A stretch of 64,000 nucleotides of DNA from DATHGT01 sp035317605 (GCA_035317605.1 DATHGT010000213.1:1-64000), one strand, 5' to 3'; shown: positions 43,382 to 51,768, counted from the stretch's first letter. Numbers and translations: made by a program. The notes: generated by a model not told the origin, from the sequence alone.

Positions 43382-43900
43382 ATGACGGAGTTCTGGCGGA
43401 AGAAACGGCAGCTCATCGGTAACCAGCACGGGTTCACCCTCATCGAACTGATGATCGTCATCGCGATCATCGGCATCCTCGCGGCGATTGCAATCCCGAT
43501 CTACTCCAACATGCAGGCGCGCGCCCGCATCGCGAAGGCCCAGTCTGACCTTCGTGGTATGCATTCGGCGCTGGTGGCCTTCGGCGCCACCTGCGGCGAC
43601 GTGCCGGGCAGCAACCCAGCGATCACGACCGGGGCTGTTCTGACGTTCGCCGCCGCCGGCGCCGCCGTGGCGTGCAACACCGTGAGCGGTGCGGCCACCG
43701 GTACGTTGGCCGCGCTCGGCAACCAGGTGCAGGACGCGAATCAGGTGGCCTCCGGGCCGTTCTATCAGCCGGGCAGAAACTTCACTCCGCCCGCCGGCTG
43801 GACTTATACGTACACACGCACCGGCGTCGGCCAGTACACGCTCAATGGCCAGACCGCGGCCGGCGGCGACATGCCGAACCCCGGCATCACCTTCCCATAA
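43382..43900 (+). CDS. pilA: Type IV major pilin PilA, copy 1
   Basis: A 172-residue type IVa prepilin. The 17-residue leader MTEFWRKKRQLIGNQHG is cut before FTLIELMIVIAIIGILAA by PilD; E5 of the mature protein is present. The globular domain carries two cysteines (ATCGD and VACNT), possibly a disulfide. A strong AGGAGG precedes the ATG. It follows the sigma-54 promoter by about 70 bases. The mature chain differs from copy 2 at only 5 of 155 positions, while the leaders differ at 7 of 17. Confidence 0.95.
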   Translation: MTEFWRKKRQLIGNQHGFTLIELMIVIAIIGILAAIAIPIYSNMQARARIAKAQSDLRGMHSALVAFGATCGDVPGSNPAITTGAVLTFAAAGAAVACNTVSGAATGTLAALGNQVQDANQVASGPFYQPGRNFTPPAGWTYTYTRTGVGQYTLNGQTAAGGDMPNPGITFP

Positions 43901-43911
43901 GCGAAAGCGAC

Positions 43912-43939
43912 GGTAGGGGGCCGGCCCAGGCCCCCTACC
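43912..43939 (+). repeat. Strong hairpin between the two pilin genes
   Basis: GGTAGGGGGCC and GGCCCCCTACC form a perfect 11-bp stem with a 6-base loop, 12 bases after the copy 1 stop. No T-run follows, so partial termination or 3'-end protection of the first pilin message is more likely than a full stop. Confidence 0.7.
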
Positions 43940-43962
43940 CAATTCCCACAGGAGGGCAGGAC

Positions 43963-44481
43963 ATGATGCGGTTCTGGCAGAAGAGACGGCGGCTCATCCG
44001 TAACCAGCGCGGTTTCACCCTGATCGAGCTGATGATCGTCATCGCGATCATCGGCATCCTGGCGGCGATCGCGATCCCCATCTACTCCAACATGCAGGCC
44101 CGCGCCCGCATCGCGAAGGCCCAGTCCGACCTCCGCGGCATGCACTCGGCGCTGGTCGCCTTCAGCGCCACCTGCGGCGACGTGCCAGGTAGCAACCCAG
44201 CGATCACGACCGGGGCTCTTCTGACGTTCGCCGCCGCCGGCGCCGCCGTGGCGTGCAACACCGTGAGCGGTGCGGCCACCGGTACGCTGGCCGCGCTCGG
44301 CAACCAGGTGCAGGACGCGAATCAGGTGATTTCCGGGCCCTTCTATCAGCCGGGCGCGAACTTCACTCCGCCGGCCGGGTGGACCTATACCTACACGCGC
44401 ACCGGCGCGGGGCAGTACACGCTCAACGGTCAGACGGCGGCCGGTGGTGACATGCCAAACCCCGGTATCACCTTCCCATAA
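43963..44481 (+). CDS. Type IV major pilin PilA, copy 2
   Basis: A 172-residue prepilin, a tandem duplicate of copy 1. The leader MMRFWQKRRRLIRNQRG is more basic; the cleavage motif G|FTLIEL and glutamate 5 are intact. Mature differences from copy 1 are G/S, V/L, A/I, R/A and V/A. GGAGG at 43951-43955 precedes ATG 43963 (a second ATG is at 43966). The two genes diverge synonymously at both ends but share a nearly identical middle, suggesting gene conversion. Both products could enter the same fibre. Confidence 0.93.
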   Translation: MMRFWQKRRRLIRNQRGFTLIELMIVIAIIGILAAIAIPIYSNMQARARIAKAQSDLRGMHSALVAFSATCGDVPGSNPAITTGALLTFAAAGAAVACNTVSGAATGTLAALGNQVQDANQVISGPFYQPGANFTPPAGWTYTYTRTGAGQYTLNGQTAAGGDMPNPGITFP

Positions 44482-44498
44482 GCGTATCCGCATGATGA

Positions 44499-44532
44499 GA
44501 CCAGGTGGGCCCGCAGTCGGGGCCCCCTGGTC
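44499..44532 (+). repeat. Hairpin after the second pilin gene
   Basis: GACCAGG(T)GGGCCC pairs with GGGCCCCCTGGTC, 13 bp with one bulged T and a 7-base loop, ending 14 bases before the pilD ATG. It could reduce read-through from the highly expressed pilins into the assembly genes. No T-run follows. Confidence 0.55.
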
Positions 44533-44546
44533 GGCACTCTCGATCC

Positions 44547-45308
44547 ATGCCCACCCAACTCCTCATCCCCGTCGCGGCCGTCATCGGCGCCATCATCGGC
44601 AGCTTCCTGAACGTCGTGATCGTCCGCGTGCCTCGTCACGAGAGCCTGGTGACGCCGCGCTCGCGATGCCCCGCGTGCGGCACCGAATTGTGCTGGTTCG
44701 ACAACATCCCTGTCCTGAGCTTCCTCGCGCTTCGTGGTTCCTGCCGGGCGTGCGGTGCGGCCATCTCCTGGCGCTATCCGACCATCGAAGGTCTGACCGC
44801 GCTGTTGTTCGCGGCGGCGGCATGGCGGAGCACCTCGATCGCGGATCTGCTCGTCGCGTGGTTGTTCCTCGCGGCGCTCGTGGCAATCGCCGGCATCGAT
44901 CTCGAACATCAGATCATTCCCGATCGCATCACCCTGCCCGGCATTGTGGTGGGCTTTCTGACCTCATTTCTGGGCACTCGCGCATCGTGGCTCGACTCGC
45001 TGCTGGGCATTCTCGCGATCGGCGGCATCCTCCTCGCCGTCATCATCGTGAGCGGCGGGGGCATGGGAGGCGGCGACGTGAAGCTCGGGGCGATGATGGG
45101 TGCGTTCCTCGGGTACAAGCTGGCACTCCTCGCGCTGTTTCTGGCGGTCATTAGCGGCGGATGCGTCGCCCTAGCGTTGCTCTTCACCGGGATTCGGCGG
45201 CGAAAAGATCCAATCCCCTTTGGCCCATTCCTTGCGATGTCGGCTGCCATCGCACTGCTTTGGGGGGAGACAATTCTCACGTGGTATCTCACAGCATTCT
45301 CGTTCTAG
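44547..45308 (+). CDS. pilD: Prepilin peptidase / N-methyltransferase PilD
   Basis: A 253-residue polytopic aspartic protease that removes prepilin leaders and methylates the new N-terminus. GSFLNVVIVRVPRHES is followed by the two CxxC pairs of the methyltransferase zinc loop (CPAC and CRAC). The catalytic aspartates are in IDLEHQIIPDR and GGGDVKLGAMMG. About seven helices are seen. ATG 44547 was chosen because the frame upstream runs through the hairpin. Confidence 0.94.
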   Translation: MPTQLLIPVAAVIGAIIGSFLNVVIVRVPRHESLVTPRSRCPACGTELCWFDNIPVLSFLALRGSCRACGAAISWRYPTIEGLTALLFAAAAWRSTSIADLLVAWLFLAALVAIAGIDLEHQIIPDRITLPGIVVGFLTSFLGTRASWLDSLLGILAIGGILLAVIIVSGGGMGGGDVKLGAMMGAFLGYKLALLALFLAVISGGCVALALLFTGIRRRKDPIPFGPFLAMSAAIALLWGETILTWYLTAFSF

Positions 45309-45769
45309 GCCGTCGAGGGTTCTCCGTGATCGAGCTGCTCGCGGTCCTCGGGATCATGGGAGCCATGACCGCAACGTCGATCCCCTGGATGATCAGCTAC
45401 TGGCGAACCGCCACCCTCAGGGCGGGGGCCGAAGAGCTCGCTGCGGGGCTCAACAACGGTCGTCAGCTCGCGATCTCCCAGTCCCAGCAGGTCTGTGTCG
45501 AAGTGGTGAACAACCAGTACCGCTACCGACTCCTGAACTGTGTGGGAGCGGTGTGGACCGGTCCCGGCAGCGGCGCCAACGGCTTCTTCCGCCTGGCGAA
45601 CAACATGGGTGTGGCCACGAACGTGAATCCGGTCTTCGACTATCTTGGCGCGGCCACTCCTGGTGCAACGCTGACCGTGACGAATCCCCAGGGAGGAGCG
45701 GCCCTGTCGGTGGTCGTCTCCCCGGCCGGACGCGTCCGCATCTGTCCCGCGGCCGGATGTGCGGGATGA
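45281..45769 (+). CDS. fimT: Minor pilin, FimT/GspH-like
   Basis: A 162-residue prepilin-like protein with a short leader ending RRG, cleavage before FSVIELLAVLGIMGAM (E5 present), and a helix running into TATSIPWMISYWRTATLRAGAEELAAGL. The globular part has QLAISQSQQVCVEVVNN as in GspH/FimT, and two late cysteines. The GTG start at 45281 lies 28 bases inside pilD after GGGGGAGA. FimT-type pilins prime pilus assembly and can bind DNA in competent bacteria, which fits the comM gene nearby. Confidence 0.85.
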   Translation: MVSHSILVLGRRGFSVIELLAVLGIMGAMTATSIPWMISYWRTATLRAGAEELAAGLNNGRQLAISQSQQVCVEVVNNQYRYRLLNCVGAVWTGPGSGANGFFRLANNMGVATNVNPVFDYLGAATPGATLTVTNPQGGAALSVVVSPAGRVRICPAAGCAG

Positions 45770-46302
45770 CGGCGATCCTCCGCGACACGGCCGGTATGTC
45801 GGTCGTCGAGGTGGTCATCGCCCTCGGGGTCATCATGGTTGGCCTCGTCGCTCTCCTCGCCACGATGCCTCTCAGCACGAGCAGCATCGCGCAGTCCAAC
45901 CTCAAGACCACGGCGACGTTCCTCGCCCAGCAGCGTCTCGAGCAGATCAAGAATGCCCAGTGGTGTCCGACGTGTGGGGGCGCTGGGGCCGCCGTCGACA
46001 CCCTCGGTGGCGGGGGCTCCAACGGTGGGGCCGCCGTCGCCCAATGGCCCGACGAAGCCTACAACACGATCGTGGTGCCTTCGGGTAACACGAACGCCAG
46101 CTATCCGCGGTTTCGCCGCGAGGTGAGAATCGCCGACTGCTCGGTCGCGTCCTGTAGTGGAATCGCCATCGGAACGGCCTCGGCCAACACCCTCCGTCAG
46201 GTGACGGTGACCGTGTTCTTCTTCGGGTTGACGGGAGCTGGGCTCGTCACGGCGAACGAAGAGAACGTGCAGGTCATCACGCTCGTCGCCCGGAGATCGT
46301 GA
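45766..46302 (+). CDS. pilV: Minor pilin, PilV-like
   Basis: A 178-residue protein with a PilV-type N-terminus: a short leader ending AG, then MSVVEVVIALGVIMVGLVALL with E5, then the QSNLKTTATFLAQQRLEQIKN helix. Two CxxC/CxxxC cysteine clusters occur (CPTCGG, CSVASC). ATG 45766 overlaps the preceding stop (an ATG at 45757 would add three residues). It is expected at the pilus tip with the other minor pilins. Confidence 0.85.
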   Translation: MTAILRDTAGMSVVEVVIALGVIMVGLVALLATMPLSTSSIAQSNLKTTATFLAQQRLEQIKNAQWCPTCGGAGAAVDTLGGGGSNGGAAVAQWPDEAYNTIVVPSGNTNASYPRFRREVRIADCSVASCSGIAIGTASANTLRQVTVTVFFFGLTGAGLVTANEENVQVITLVARRS

Positions 46303-46838
46303 CTATGAAGCGGTGGCGCGACGCGCGGGGGTTCACCCTCGTCGATGTGCTCGTGGCGGGCGGGATGCTCGGTCTCGTCTTGGTCGCCGTGGGCACGGTG
46401 ATCGAGCGGGGCCTTCGCCAGTCTTATGTCGGCACGCACAAGGCGGGCGTCCAGCAAAACGCCCGTGTGGCCCTCGAGCTCATGGCCCGTGAGATCCGGG
46501 AAACGACGGCTCCGCTCACGGCCGCGACGGCGACCTCGATCACGTTCACGCACCCCGACGCTGGGGTCATCACGTACACGATCGACGGGAACAACAATCT
46601 GACCCGCAACGACGCGCCGGTCATCGGCGGACTCCAGAATTCACTGCTCCAACCCCAGCTGTCGCTGTTCGTGTACCGCGACGTCAACGACAACGTCCTC
46701 GCAGCGCCGGTCGGGACGCCGGCCGACGTCTACCGGGTGACCATCACCGTCCAGACCGGCGACGACACCGGCGTCGCGACAGGACTCGCCGAGGCCAGAG
46801 CCGAGCTGACGACGTCGGTACGGCTGAGAAATCTGTAG
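46299..46838 (+). CDS. pilW: Minor pilin, PilW-like, with Asp at mature position 5
   Basis: A 179-residue prepilin-like protein. After a leader ending RG the mature chain starts FTLVDVLVAGGMLGLVLVAV. Position 5 is aspartate where almost all prepilins have glutamate. The QNARVALELMAREIRE helix is typical of PilW/GspJ. GTG 46299 overlaps the pilV stop; an ATG at 46305 is two codons later. Retaining a negative charge may keep docking function; GspK-type pilins lack the glutamate altogether. Confidence 0.83.
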   Translation: MTMKRWRDARGFTLVDVLVAGGMLGLVLVAVGTVIERGLRQSYVGTHKAGVQQNARVALELMAREIRETTAPLTAATATSITFTHPDAGVITYTIDGNNNLTRNDAPVIGGLQNSLLQPQLSLFVYRDVNDNVLAAPVGTPADVYRVTITVQTGDDTGVATGLAEARAELTTSVRLRNL

Positions 46839-46850
46839 GGAGGACACCCC

Positions 46851-48161
46851 ATGCGTGGTCGACGACGCCTTCGATCGGCTCTCGCGGATCAGCGCGGCAT
46901 CGCGTTGCCGCTCGCGCTCATCGTGATGACCCTCCTCACCGTACTCACGTTGGGATTCCTCGGCCTGACCTCCACGGAACCGATGATTACGGCCAATCTC
47001 AAGCGCGGCGAGCAAGCACTGGCCCACGCCGAGGCGGGGATCGAGCGCGCCATCTGGGCTCTGTCGAACCCGACGGTGGACACCGCAGGGGCGAATACGA
47101 AGCTCACGAATCTGGACGCGATTCCCGCCGCCTATAGCAATGGAGCCGGCCAACTGCTCTTTGCGCTGACCTCGCTGGGCCAGGACGCGCCGACCGGCGC
47201 CTATTCGGTGACCATTACGGGCGCCGCGCCCACCACGATCATCGCCCACGGTTACGTGCTGCGTAGTGGCGTCGCCGTTCCCGCCGGTGCCGCGCAGATC
47301 AATCAAGCCGATATCGCCGCGCATCGCGTGGTGCAGCTCCAGGTGAACGCGGGCGGGGCCAACGACAGGGTCGGAGGCCCGGCCGCCCCCGCCGACGTCA
47401 AGTTACCTGGTGCTCTTACGGTCGCCGGGACCGTCCAGCTGTCGGGCAACTCGGCGGTGAACGGCATGGACCGGGCCCCCGATACGCCAAACAACTGCGC
47501 CAAGAAGGCCGGAGTGACGATCCGCGACAAGACGAAGCTTTCCACCGGCGCGGAAGTCGACAACACCATCAGTCTAGGAGGCTCGACGTCGCCCGTCGGG
47601 GCTCCTTCCCAACAGGAGCTCGGGTACACAGACTTTGCGCCGTATACGCTCGCTGACGCGCAGCTCGCAGCCTTGAAGGCGCTGGCCCAACAGCAGGGCA
47701 CGTACATCCAGCCGACGAGCAGCTCGCAGTTCAACCTCAACGTCGTCAACGGCCTCATGTTCATCGATACTGTCAACGGGCTGCCCCTCGGTACGCCGCC
47801 CGATCCGGCGAGACTGGCGAGCGTCAAGATCACCGGGGCGAACAACAGCGGCTGGTTGATCGTCATGGGCAGCATCCGGATCGACGGCAACGTCGCCTAC
47901 ACCGGCTTCGTCTACGCGCATAACGATCTCTCCTACAAGGGCACCGGCACAGGCGGAATCCAAGGCGGCGTCCTCACCGGCAACGTGCTGGACTCGGTGG
48001 CGACGGTCGTCGACACCGACGCGTCCGGCAACTCGCAGATCTACTTTGATTGCGAGAAAGTCGCCACGGGTGGGGGGGCGTTCTCTCAGGCCGTCCTCGA
48101 CGGGCTCAATCGCTCCATCGTCACCATCTCGAAGGGCACATGGCGGGAAATGTCCAACTGA
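46851..48161 (+). CDS. PilX-like pilus assembly protein with large C-terminal domain
   Basis: A 436-residue protein. The N-terminus ADQRGIALPLALIVMTLLTVLTLGFLGLTSTEP matches PilX N-terminal type membrane segments, followed by NLKRGEQALAHAEAGIERAIW. The remaining roughly 330 residues are glycine/asparagine-rich beta sequence with ITGANNSGWLIVMGSIRIDGN and GFVYAHNDLSYKGTGTGGIQGGVL, similar to domains found in large pilus-associated PilX proteins. It starts 12 bases after pilW. No pilY1 adhesin gene is in the window, so this large tip-type protein may take part of that role (inference). Confidence 0.75.
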   Translation: MRGRRRLRSALADQRGIALPLALIVMTLLTVLTLGFLGLTSTEPMITANLKRGEQALAHAEAGIERAIWALSNPTVDTAGANTKLTNLDAIPAAYSNGAGQLLFALTSLGQDAPTGAYSVTITGAAPTTIIAHGYVLRSGVAVPAGAAQINQADIAAHRVVQLQVNAGGANDRVGGPAAPADVKLPGALTVAGTVQLSGNSAVNGMDRAPDTPNNCAKKAGVTIRDKTKLSTGAEVDNTISLGGSTSPVGAPSQQELGYTDFAPYTLADAQLAALKALAQQQGTYIQPTSSSQFNLNVVNGLMFIDTVNGLPLGTPPDPARLASVKITGANNSGWLIVMGSIRIDGNVAYTGFVYAHNDLSYKGTGTGGIQGGVLTGNVLDSVATVVDTDASGNSQIYFDCEKVATGGGAFSQAVLDGLNRSIVTISKGTWREMSN

Positions 48162-48889
48162 CGGGTCGCCTCGTCATCGCGGGGTTTCTGCTCGCTACCG
48201 TCGGCCCCGCGATGACGGCGACCGGCTGTGGTCAGTCGCCTTCCCCGCCCCCACCCCCCAAAGCCGCAGCGGTCGTTCCCGACCCCCTCGCGCGGGCACG
48301 GGTGGCAATGGACCGCCACGAGTATGGCGTCGCCATGGGGCTGCTTCGCGAGGCGTTGGTCCGGCGTCCGGCTGATCTCGAGGCGCATTACCGGCTCGGA
48401 GTCAGCGCGAGCCATCTCGACAAGCCGGACGAAGCCAGCAAGGAGTTCGAGTGGGTCGTGGCGCATGGCCGCCCCCGAGCCCCGGAGGTTCAACTGGCGC
48501 GAGATTGGCTAGCCAGGCGAAGGGCTCCGAGGGCGTCCACGTCGGCGGCACCGGTCGGCAACGAGCCTTCGCCTTCAAAGCCGGAGATGGCGACCCTGGC
48601 CGGGCGCGCCGTCAGCCTCGACGGGATCAAGTCGCGCCTCCAGCTCTTCCTCAAGGGTGTGCCGGGAACCACGGTGAAGGATGAGTACCACCTGCTCCGC
48701 ACCGACCAGCAGGGAAACTTCCGCTTCGCCGATGTCGTCCCCGGCGACTACATGCTCACCAACGCGATCGCGGGGCCGCCCGCGTGGCGGCTGCGCGTGT
48801 CGCTGGCCAAGGGTGAACATCTCACCCTCGACCTCTCACCCGCGAATCAGATCACGGTCCGTGACGACTTCCCGGAGTCGCGGCCGTGA
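48140..48889 (+). CDS. Probable lipoprotein with TPR and carboxypeptidase-regulatory-like domains
   Basis: A 249-residue protein starting at ATG 48140 inside the end of the PilX-like gene, after GAAGGG. A signal sequence (LVIAGFLLATVGPAMTATGC) ends at a cysteine suited to lipidation, followed by a proline run. TPR-like repeats come next (ARVAMDRHEYGVAMGLLREA). The C-terminal beta domain (LAGRAVSLDGIKSRLQLFLK to DLSPANQITV) resembles a CarboxypepD_reg-type prealbumin fold, as found on surface proteins. Its position between minor pilins and pilM suggests a PilF-like pilotin or a new pilus-associated lipoprotein. The lipobox is not canonical. Confidence 0.65.
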   Translation: MAGNVQLTGRLVIAGFLLATVGPAMTATGCGQSPSPPPPPKAAAVVPDPLARARVAMDRHEYGVAMGLLREALVRRPADLEAHYRLGVSASHLDKPDEASKEFEWVVAHGRPRAPEVQLARDWLARRRAPRASTSAAPVGNEPSPSKPEMATLAGRAVSLDGIKSRLQLFLKGVPGTTVKDEYHLLRTDQQGNFRFADVVPGDYMLTNAIAGPPAWRLRVSLAKGEHLTLDLSPANQITVRDDFPESRP

Positions 48890-48962
48890 TCGCCCGGGAT
48901 CACGCGGCGACCCCCGATTCCGTCCGTCTCGCGAATTCCCCCCACTCGTCATCTCGCTGAGA

Positions 48963-48968
48963 TAGAAT
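48963..48968 (+). promoter_or_regulatory. Possible -10 element before pilM
   Basis: TAGAAT in the 101-base gap between the lipoprotein and pilM. There is no clear -35 hexamer. It may give the pilMNOPQ genes their own expression. Confidence 0.25.
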
Positions 48969-48990
48969 CCGCTCCGCCGTCCAGCGGAGC

Positions 48991-50064
48991 GTGAGCGAGC
49001 ACATGATGATGATGTCGCGATTCGCGCGAAAACCGCGCGAGACCTTCGGACTCGATATCGGAACGAGCGCGGTCAAGGTCGTCCAGCTGCGGGAAGGGCC
49101 GGGCGGCTTCGTCCTCATCGCGCTCGGCAGCGCCCCGTTGCCCCTCGACGCCATCGGCGACGGGACGATCAAAGCGCCTGACGCGGTGGCGGCGGCCATC
49201 CGCGACGCCGTGGCCCGCGCCGGCATCAAGACCCGCGAGGCCGTGATCGGCATCGCGGGCCGAGAACTGATCACCAAGAAGGTCCAGCTTCCCGAGGTGC
49301 CCGCCAAGGAGCTGCGCGACGCGGTCGAGCTCGAGGCCGAACATCACATCCCGTTCGCGTTCGACGAAGTCTGCCTCGACTATCACGTGGCCGGGCGCCA
49401 CGGGGGCATGATGGATCTCGTCCTCGTCGCCGTCAAGAAATCGAAGGTGAACGAATACGTGGCGGTGGTCGAGGACGCCGGATTCGCGCCGGTGATCGTC
49501 GACGTCGACGGCTTCGCGGTCGGCAACCAGTTCGAGCTGAACCATCCCGAGCCATCGGGAGACTCCGTGGCCCTCATCGACATGGGAGCGGCCGTGATGA
49601 AGACGAACGTCGTCCGCGGCGGCGCCCCCGCCTTCGCTCGCGATATTCCGTTCGGGGGCAACCAGTACACCCAAGCGATCGCCGACCGGCTCCATACGAC
49701 CTTCGAACACGCCGAGCGCGCCAAGCTCGGCGAGGCCGCCGACATTCCCTGGGACAGCATCGTCCCCGCCCTGGAGAGCGTGTCGCGCGACCTCGCCCTC
49801 GAGGTCCGGCGGACGTTCGACTACTTCGGATCGACGTCTGATTCAGAGCGAATCGGCCGCGTGGTGATGTCGGGAGGCGCCGCGCGCCTGCGCGGACTCA
49901 CCGAGTACCTGTCGTCGACGTGGAGCATCCCGGTGGAAGTGGCGCGCCCCTTCGAACGGATCGACGTCGACGCCGCACACGAGGACGAGGTCCGAGCCGC
50001 CGGCCCGTCTTTGACGGTGGCGGTCGGCCTCGCCCTGCGCCGTCCGGGAGAGCGCCGCGGATGA
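48991..50064 (+). CDS. pilM: Type IV pilus assembly protein PilM
   Basis: A 357-residue actin-like ATPase fold protein of the inner-membrane alignment complex. FGLDIGTSAVKVVQL is the phosphate-binding start, ALIDMGAAVMKTNVVRGG the second, and VMSGGAARLRGLTEYL the adenosine motif. It sits in the cytoplasm and binds the N-terminal tail of PilN. GTG 48991 is assumed; in-frame ATGs follow at 49003-49012. The pilN ATG overlaps its stop. Confidence 0.94.
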   Translation: MSEHMMMMSRFARKPRETFGLDIGTSAVKVVQLREGPGGFVLIALGSAPLPLDAIGDGTIKAPDAVAAAIRDAVARAGIKTREAVIGIAGRELITKKVQLPEVPAKELRDAVELEAEHHIPFAFDEVCLDYHVAGRHGGMMDLVLVAVKKSKVNEYVAVVEDAGFAPVIVDVDGFAVGNQFELNHPEPSGDSVALIDMGAAVMKTNVVRGGAPAFARDIPFGGNQYTQAIADRLHTTFEHAERAKLGEAADIPWDSIVPALESVSRDLALEVRRTFDYFGSTSDSERIGRVVMSGGAARLRGLTEYLSSTWSIPVEVARPFERIDVDAAHEDEVRAAGPSLTVAVGLALRRPGERRG

Positions 50065-50609
50065 TTCGGATCAATCTCGCCCCGCCACGGGAACGGGCCG
50101 GGGTGCGCTTGGCCATGCCGGGGCTGAACCTGGGCGCGGCATTCGGTGTGGCCGGCGTCGTTCTCGCTGTCCTCATCGTGGGCTCGGCCCTGTATCTCTT
50201 CCGCGAGGAGCGTCAGCTCGCCGCGGAGGTCGAGGCCAGCGCCCGCGAGCTGAACTCGCTCAGAGCGATCGTCGGCCCCGCGGCGAGGATGCGGGAGCAT
50301 CTCGCCGAGATCCAGGCACGCCTGAAGGCGGTCCAGGGGCTGACCAAGGACCAGGGCCGGCCGCTGTCCCTGATCGACGCGTTCGCGGACGTGGTGCCCG
50401 CCGATCTGTGGATCACGGGGCTCGAGGACTCGGGCGCCGTCCTGCGCGTGACCGGCTCGGCGTTCTCGCCCACGGCCGTGTCGAACCTCATGGCCGCGCT
50501 CAGGGCCTCCGGCAAGTTCAGAGACGTCGACATCGTGGTATCGAAGCGTGAACTCGACAAGGTGCCCGATCTGGTCACGTTCGAAATCACCTGCCGCTTC
50601 GAAACGTAA
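50061..50609 (+). CDS. pilN: Type IV pilus assembly protein PilN
   Basis: A 182-residue bitopic protein. The conserved PilM-binding tail MIRINLAPPRER opens the protein, one helix follows (LGAAFGVAGVVLAVLIVGSALYLF), then a coiled coil and a ferredoxin-like periplasmic domain ending VTFEITCRFET. ATG 50061 overlaps the pilM stop. Confidence 0.93.
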   Translation: MIRINLAPPRERAGVRLAMPGLNLGAAFGVAGVVLAVLIVGSALYLFREERQLAAEVEASARELNSLRAIVGPAARMREHLAEIQARLKAVQGLTKDQGRPLSLIDAFADVVPADLWITGLEDSGAVLRVTGSAFSPTAVSNLMAALRASGKFRDVDIVVSKRELDKVPDLVTFEITCRFET

Positions 50610-50611
50610 CG

Positions 50612-51331
50612 ATGGTGGCACGACCCCAATTCCTCGATACGCTCGCGGGCGCCCCGCGCTGGCAGAAGCTCGTGATCGGGCTCGTGGCGCTGGTGGCCTT
50701 CGGCGCCGGGGGGTATTTCATTGCCGTGCTGCCCGTCGCCGGTCGGGTGGCGTCACTGCGAAGCCAGCGCGACACCCAAGAGCAGGAAATCGTTCGCCTC
50801 CGTCCGATGATGGCCGAGGTCACGCGCCTACGCCGGCAGGCGACCGAGGTCGAGCGGCAGCTCGACGCCGCCAAGGACAAGCTGCCGACCGAGCGGGAGA
50901 TTCCGACGCTCTATCGAACGCTCTCGGACGCCGCCGTGCAGGCCGGCCTCGTCGTCGCGCTGTTTCAGCCGCAGGCTGCTCGCGTCCGCGACTTCTACAC
51001 CGAAATCCCGATCTCCGTGGTCGCCGAGGGCGGATACCACGAGTTCGGTGACTTCCTGGCGCGGGTGGCGACGCTGTCGCGGGCGGCCATGGTCAGCGAT
51101 CTCAAGCTCACAGGCGCGAAACCCGCGACACCGGCCCCCGCGACGGGAGGCAGCGTGCGACCGCCGGCGGCCTCCAATCGACCGCGCACGTCGATCGCCG
51201 ATACGACGAGGCCGCGGCGCTCGATCCGAGCGGAGATGACCCTGCTGACCTATGTGTATAGGCCGGTCGGCTCCCCGCCGGCGCCCAAGCCGGCCGGCAC
51301 CGCGACGAAGCCCGAAGGTTCGAAACCGTGA
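50612..51331 (+). CDS. pilO: Type IV pilus assembly protein PilO
   Basis: A 239-residue PilO. A transmembrane helix (QKLVIGLVALVAFGAGGYFIAVLP) is followed by a coiled coil (RQATEVERQLDAAKDKLPTE) and the periplasmic fold with IPISVVAEGGYHEFGDFLARVATL. It pairs with PilN. A proline/alanine-rich insert lies near residues 170-195. It begins two bases after the pilN stop. Confidence 0.92.
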   Translation: MVARPQFLDTLAGAPRWQKLVIGLVALVAFGAGGYFIAVLPVAGRVASLRSQRDTQEQEIVRLRPMMAEVTRLRRQATEVERQLDAAKDKLPTEREIPTLYRTLSDAAVQAGLVVALFQPQAARVRDFYTEIPISVVAEGGYHEFGDFLARVATLSRAAMVSDLKLTGAKPATPAPATGGSVRPPAASNRPRTSIADTTRPRRSIRAEMTLLTYVYRPVGSPPAPKPAGTATKPEGSKP

Positions 51332-51768
51332 AGTCCCAGGTGTTGCTCGCCTCGCTCGGGCTGACCTTCACGGTGGCGACCTTCGGCGGCGCGCGTGGCC
51401 AGGCGCCCCTCGGCCAGCCCGCGGTCAGCGCGGAGTCCCCGGCGCAGGGAGTCGTACCGGCCGCGCCCGCCGCGGGGACGCCCACGTACGACCGCAAGGG
51501 CCGACGTGATCCGTTCGAGCCGGTTCAGGCCGTCCAGCCGGGGATGAGCTCGCCCGTCATCGCCGCCGCCCAGCTCAAGGGAATCCTGCGAGGCCGGACG
51601 CCTCGAGTCCTCGTGGAAACGCCGGACGGTCTCGGATACATTCTCGCCGTGGGCGACACGCTTGGCGAGGGACGCCTCATCGAGATTCAAGGGGACAGCG
51701 CGGTGTTCAGCGTTCCGACTCGGTTCGGAGCCACCAACCGGGTCGTGTTGCGGCTCTTGGAGGACTGA
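51328..51768 (+). CDS. pilP: Type IV pilus assembly protein PilP-like
   Basis: A 146-residue exported protein. A signal peptide (LLASLGLTFTVATFGGARG) precedes a low-complexity linker, the PilP motif GRRDPFEPV, and a small beta domain (LKGILRGRTPRVLVETPDGLGYILAVGDTLG). It links PilNO to PilQ in the periplasm. Most PilP proteins are lipoproteins; no lipobox cysteine is seen here. GTG 51328 overlaps the pilO stop. Confidence 0.88.
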   Translation: MKSQVLLASLGLTFTVATFGGARGQAPLGQPAVSAESPAQGVVPAAPAAGTPTYDRKGRRDPFEPVQAVQPGMSSPVIAAAQLKGILRGRTPRVLVETPDGLGYILAVGDTLGEGRLIEIQGDSAVFSVPTRFGATNRVVLRLLED

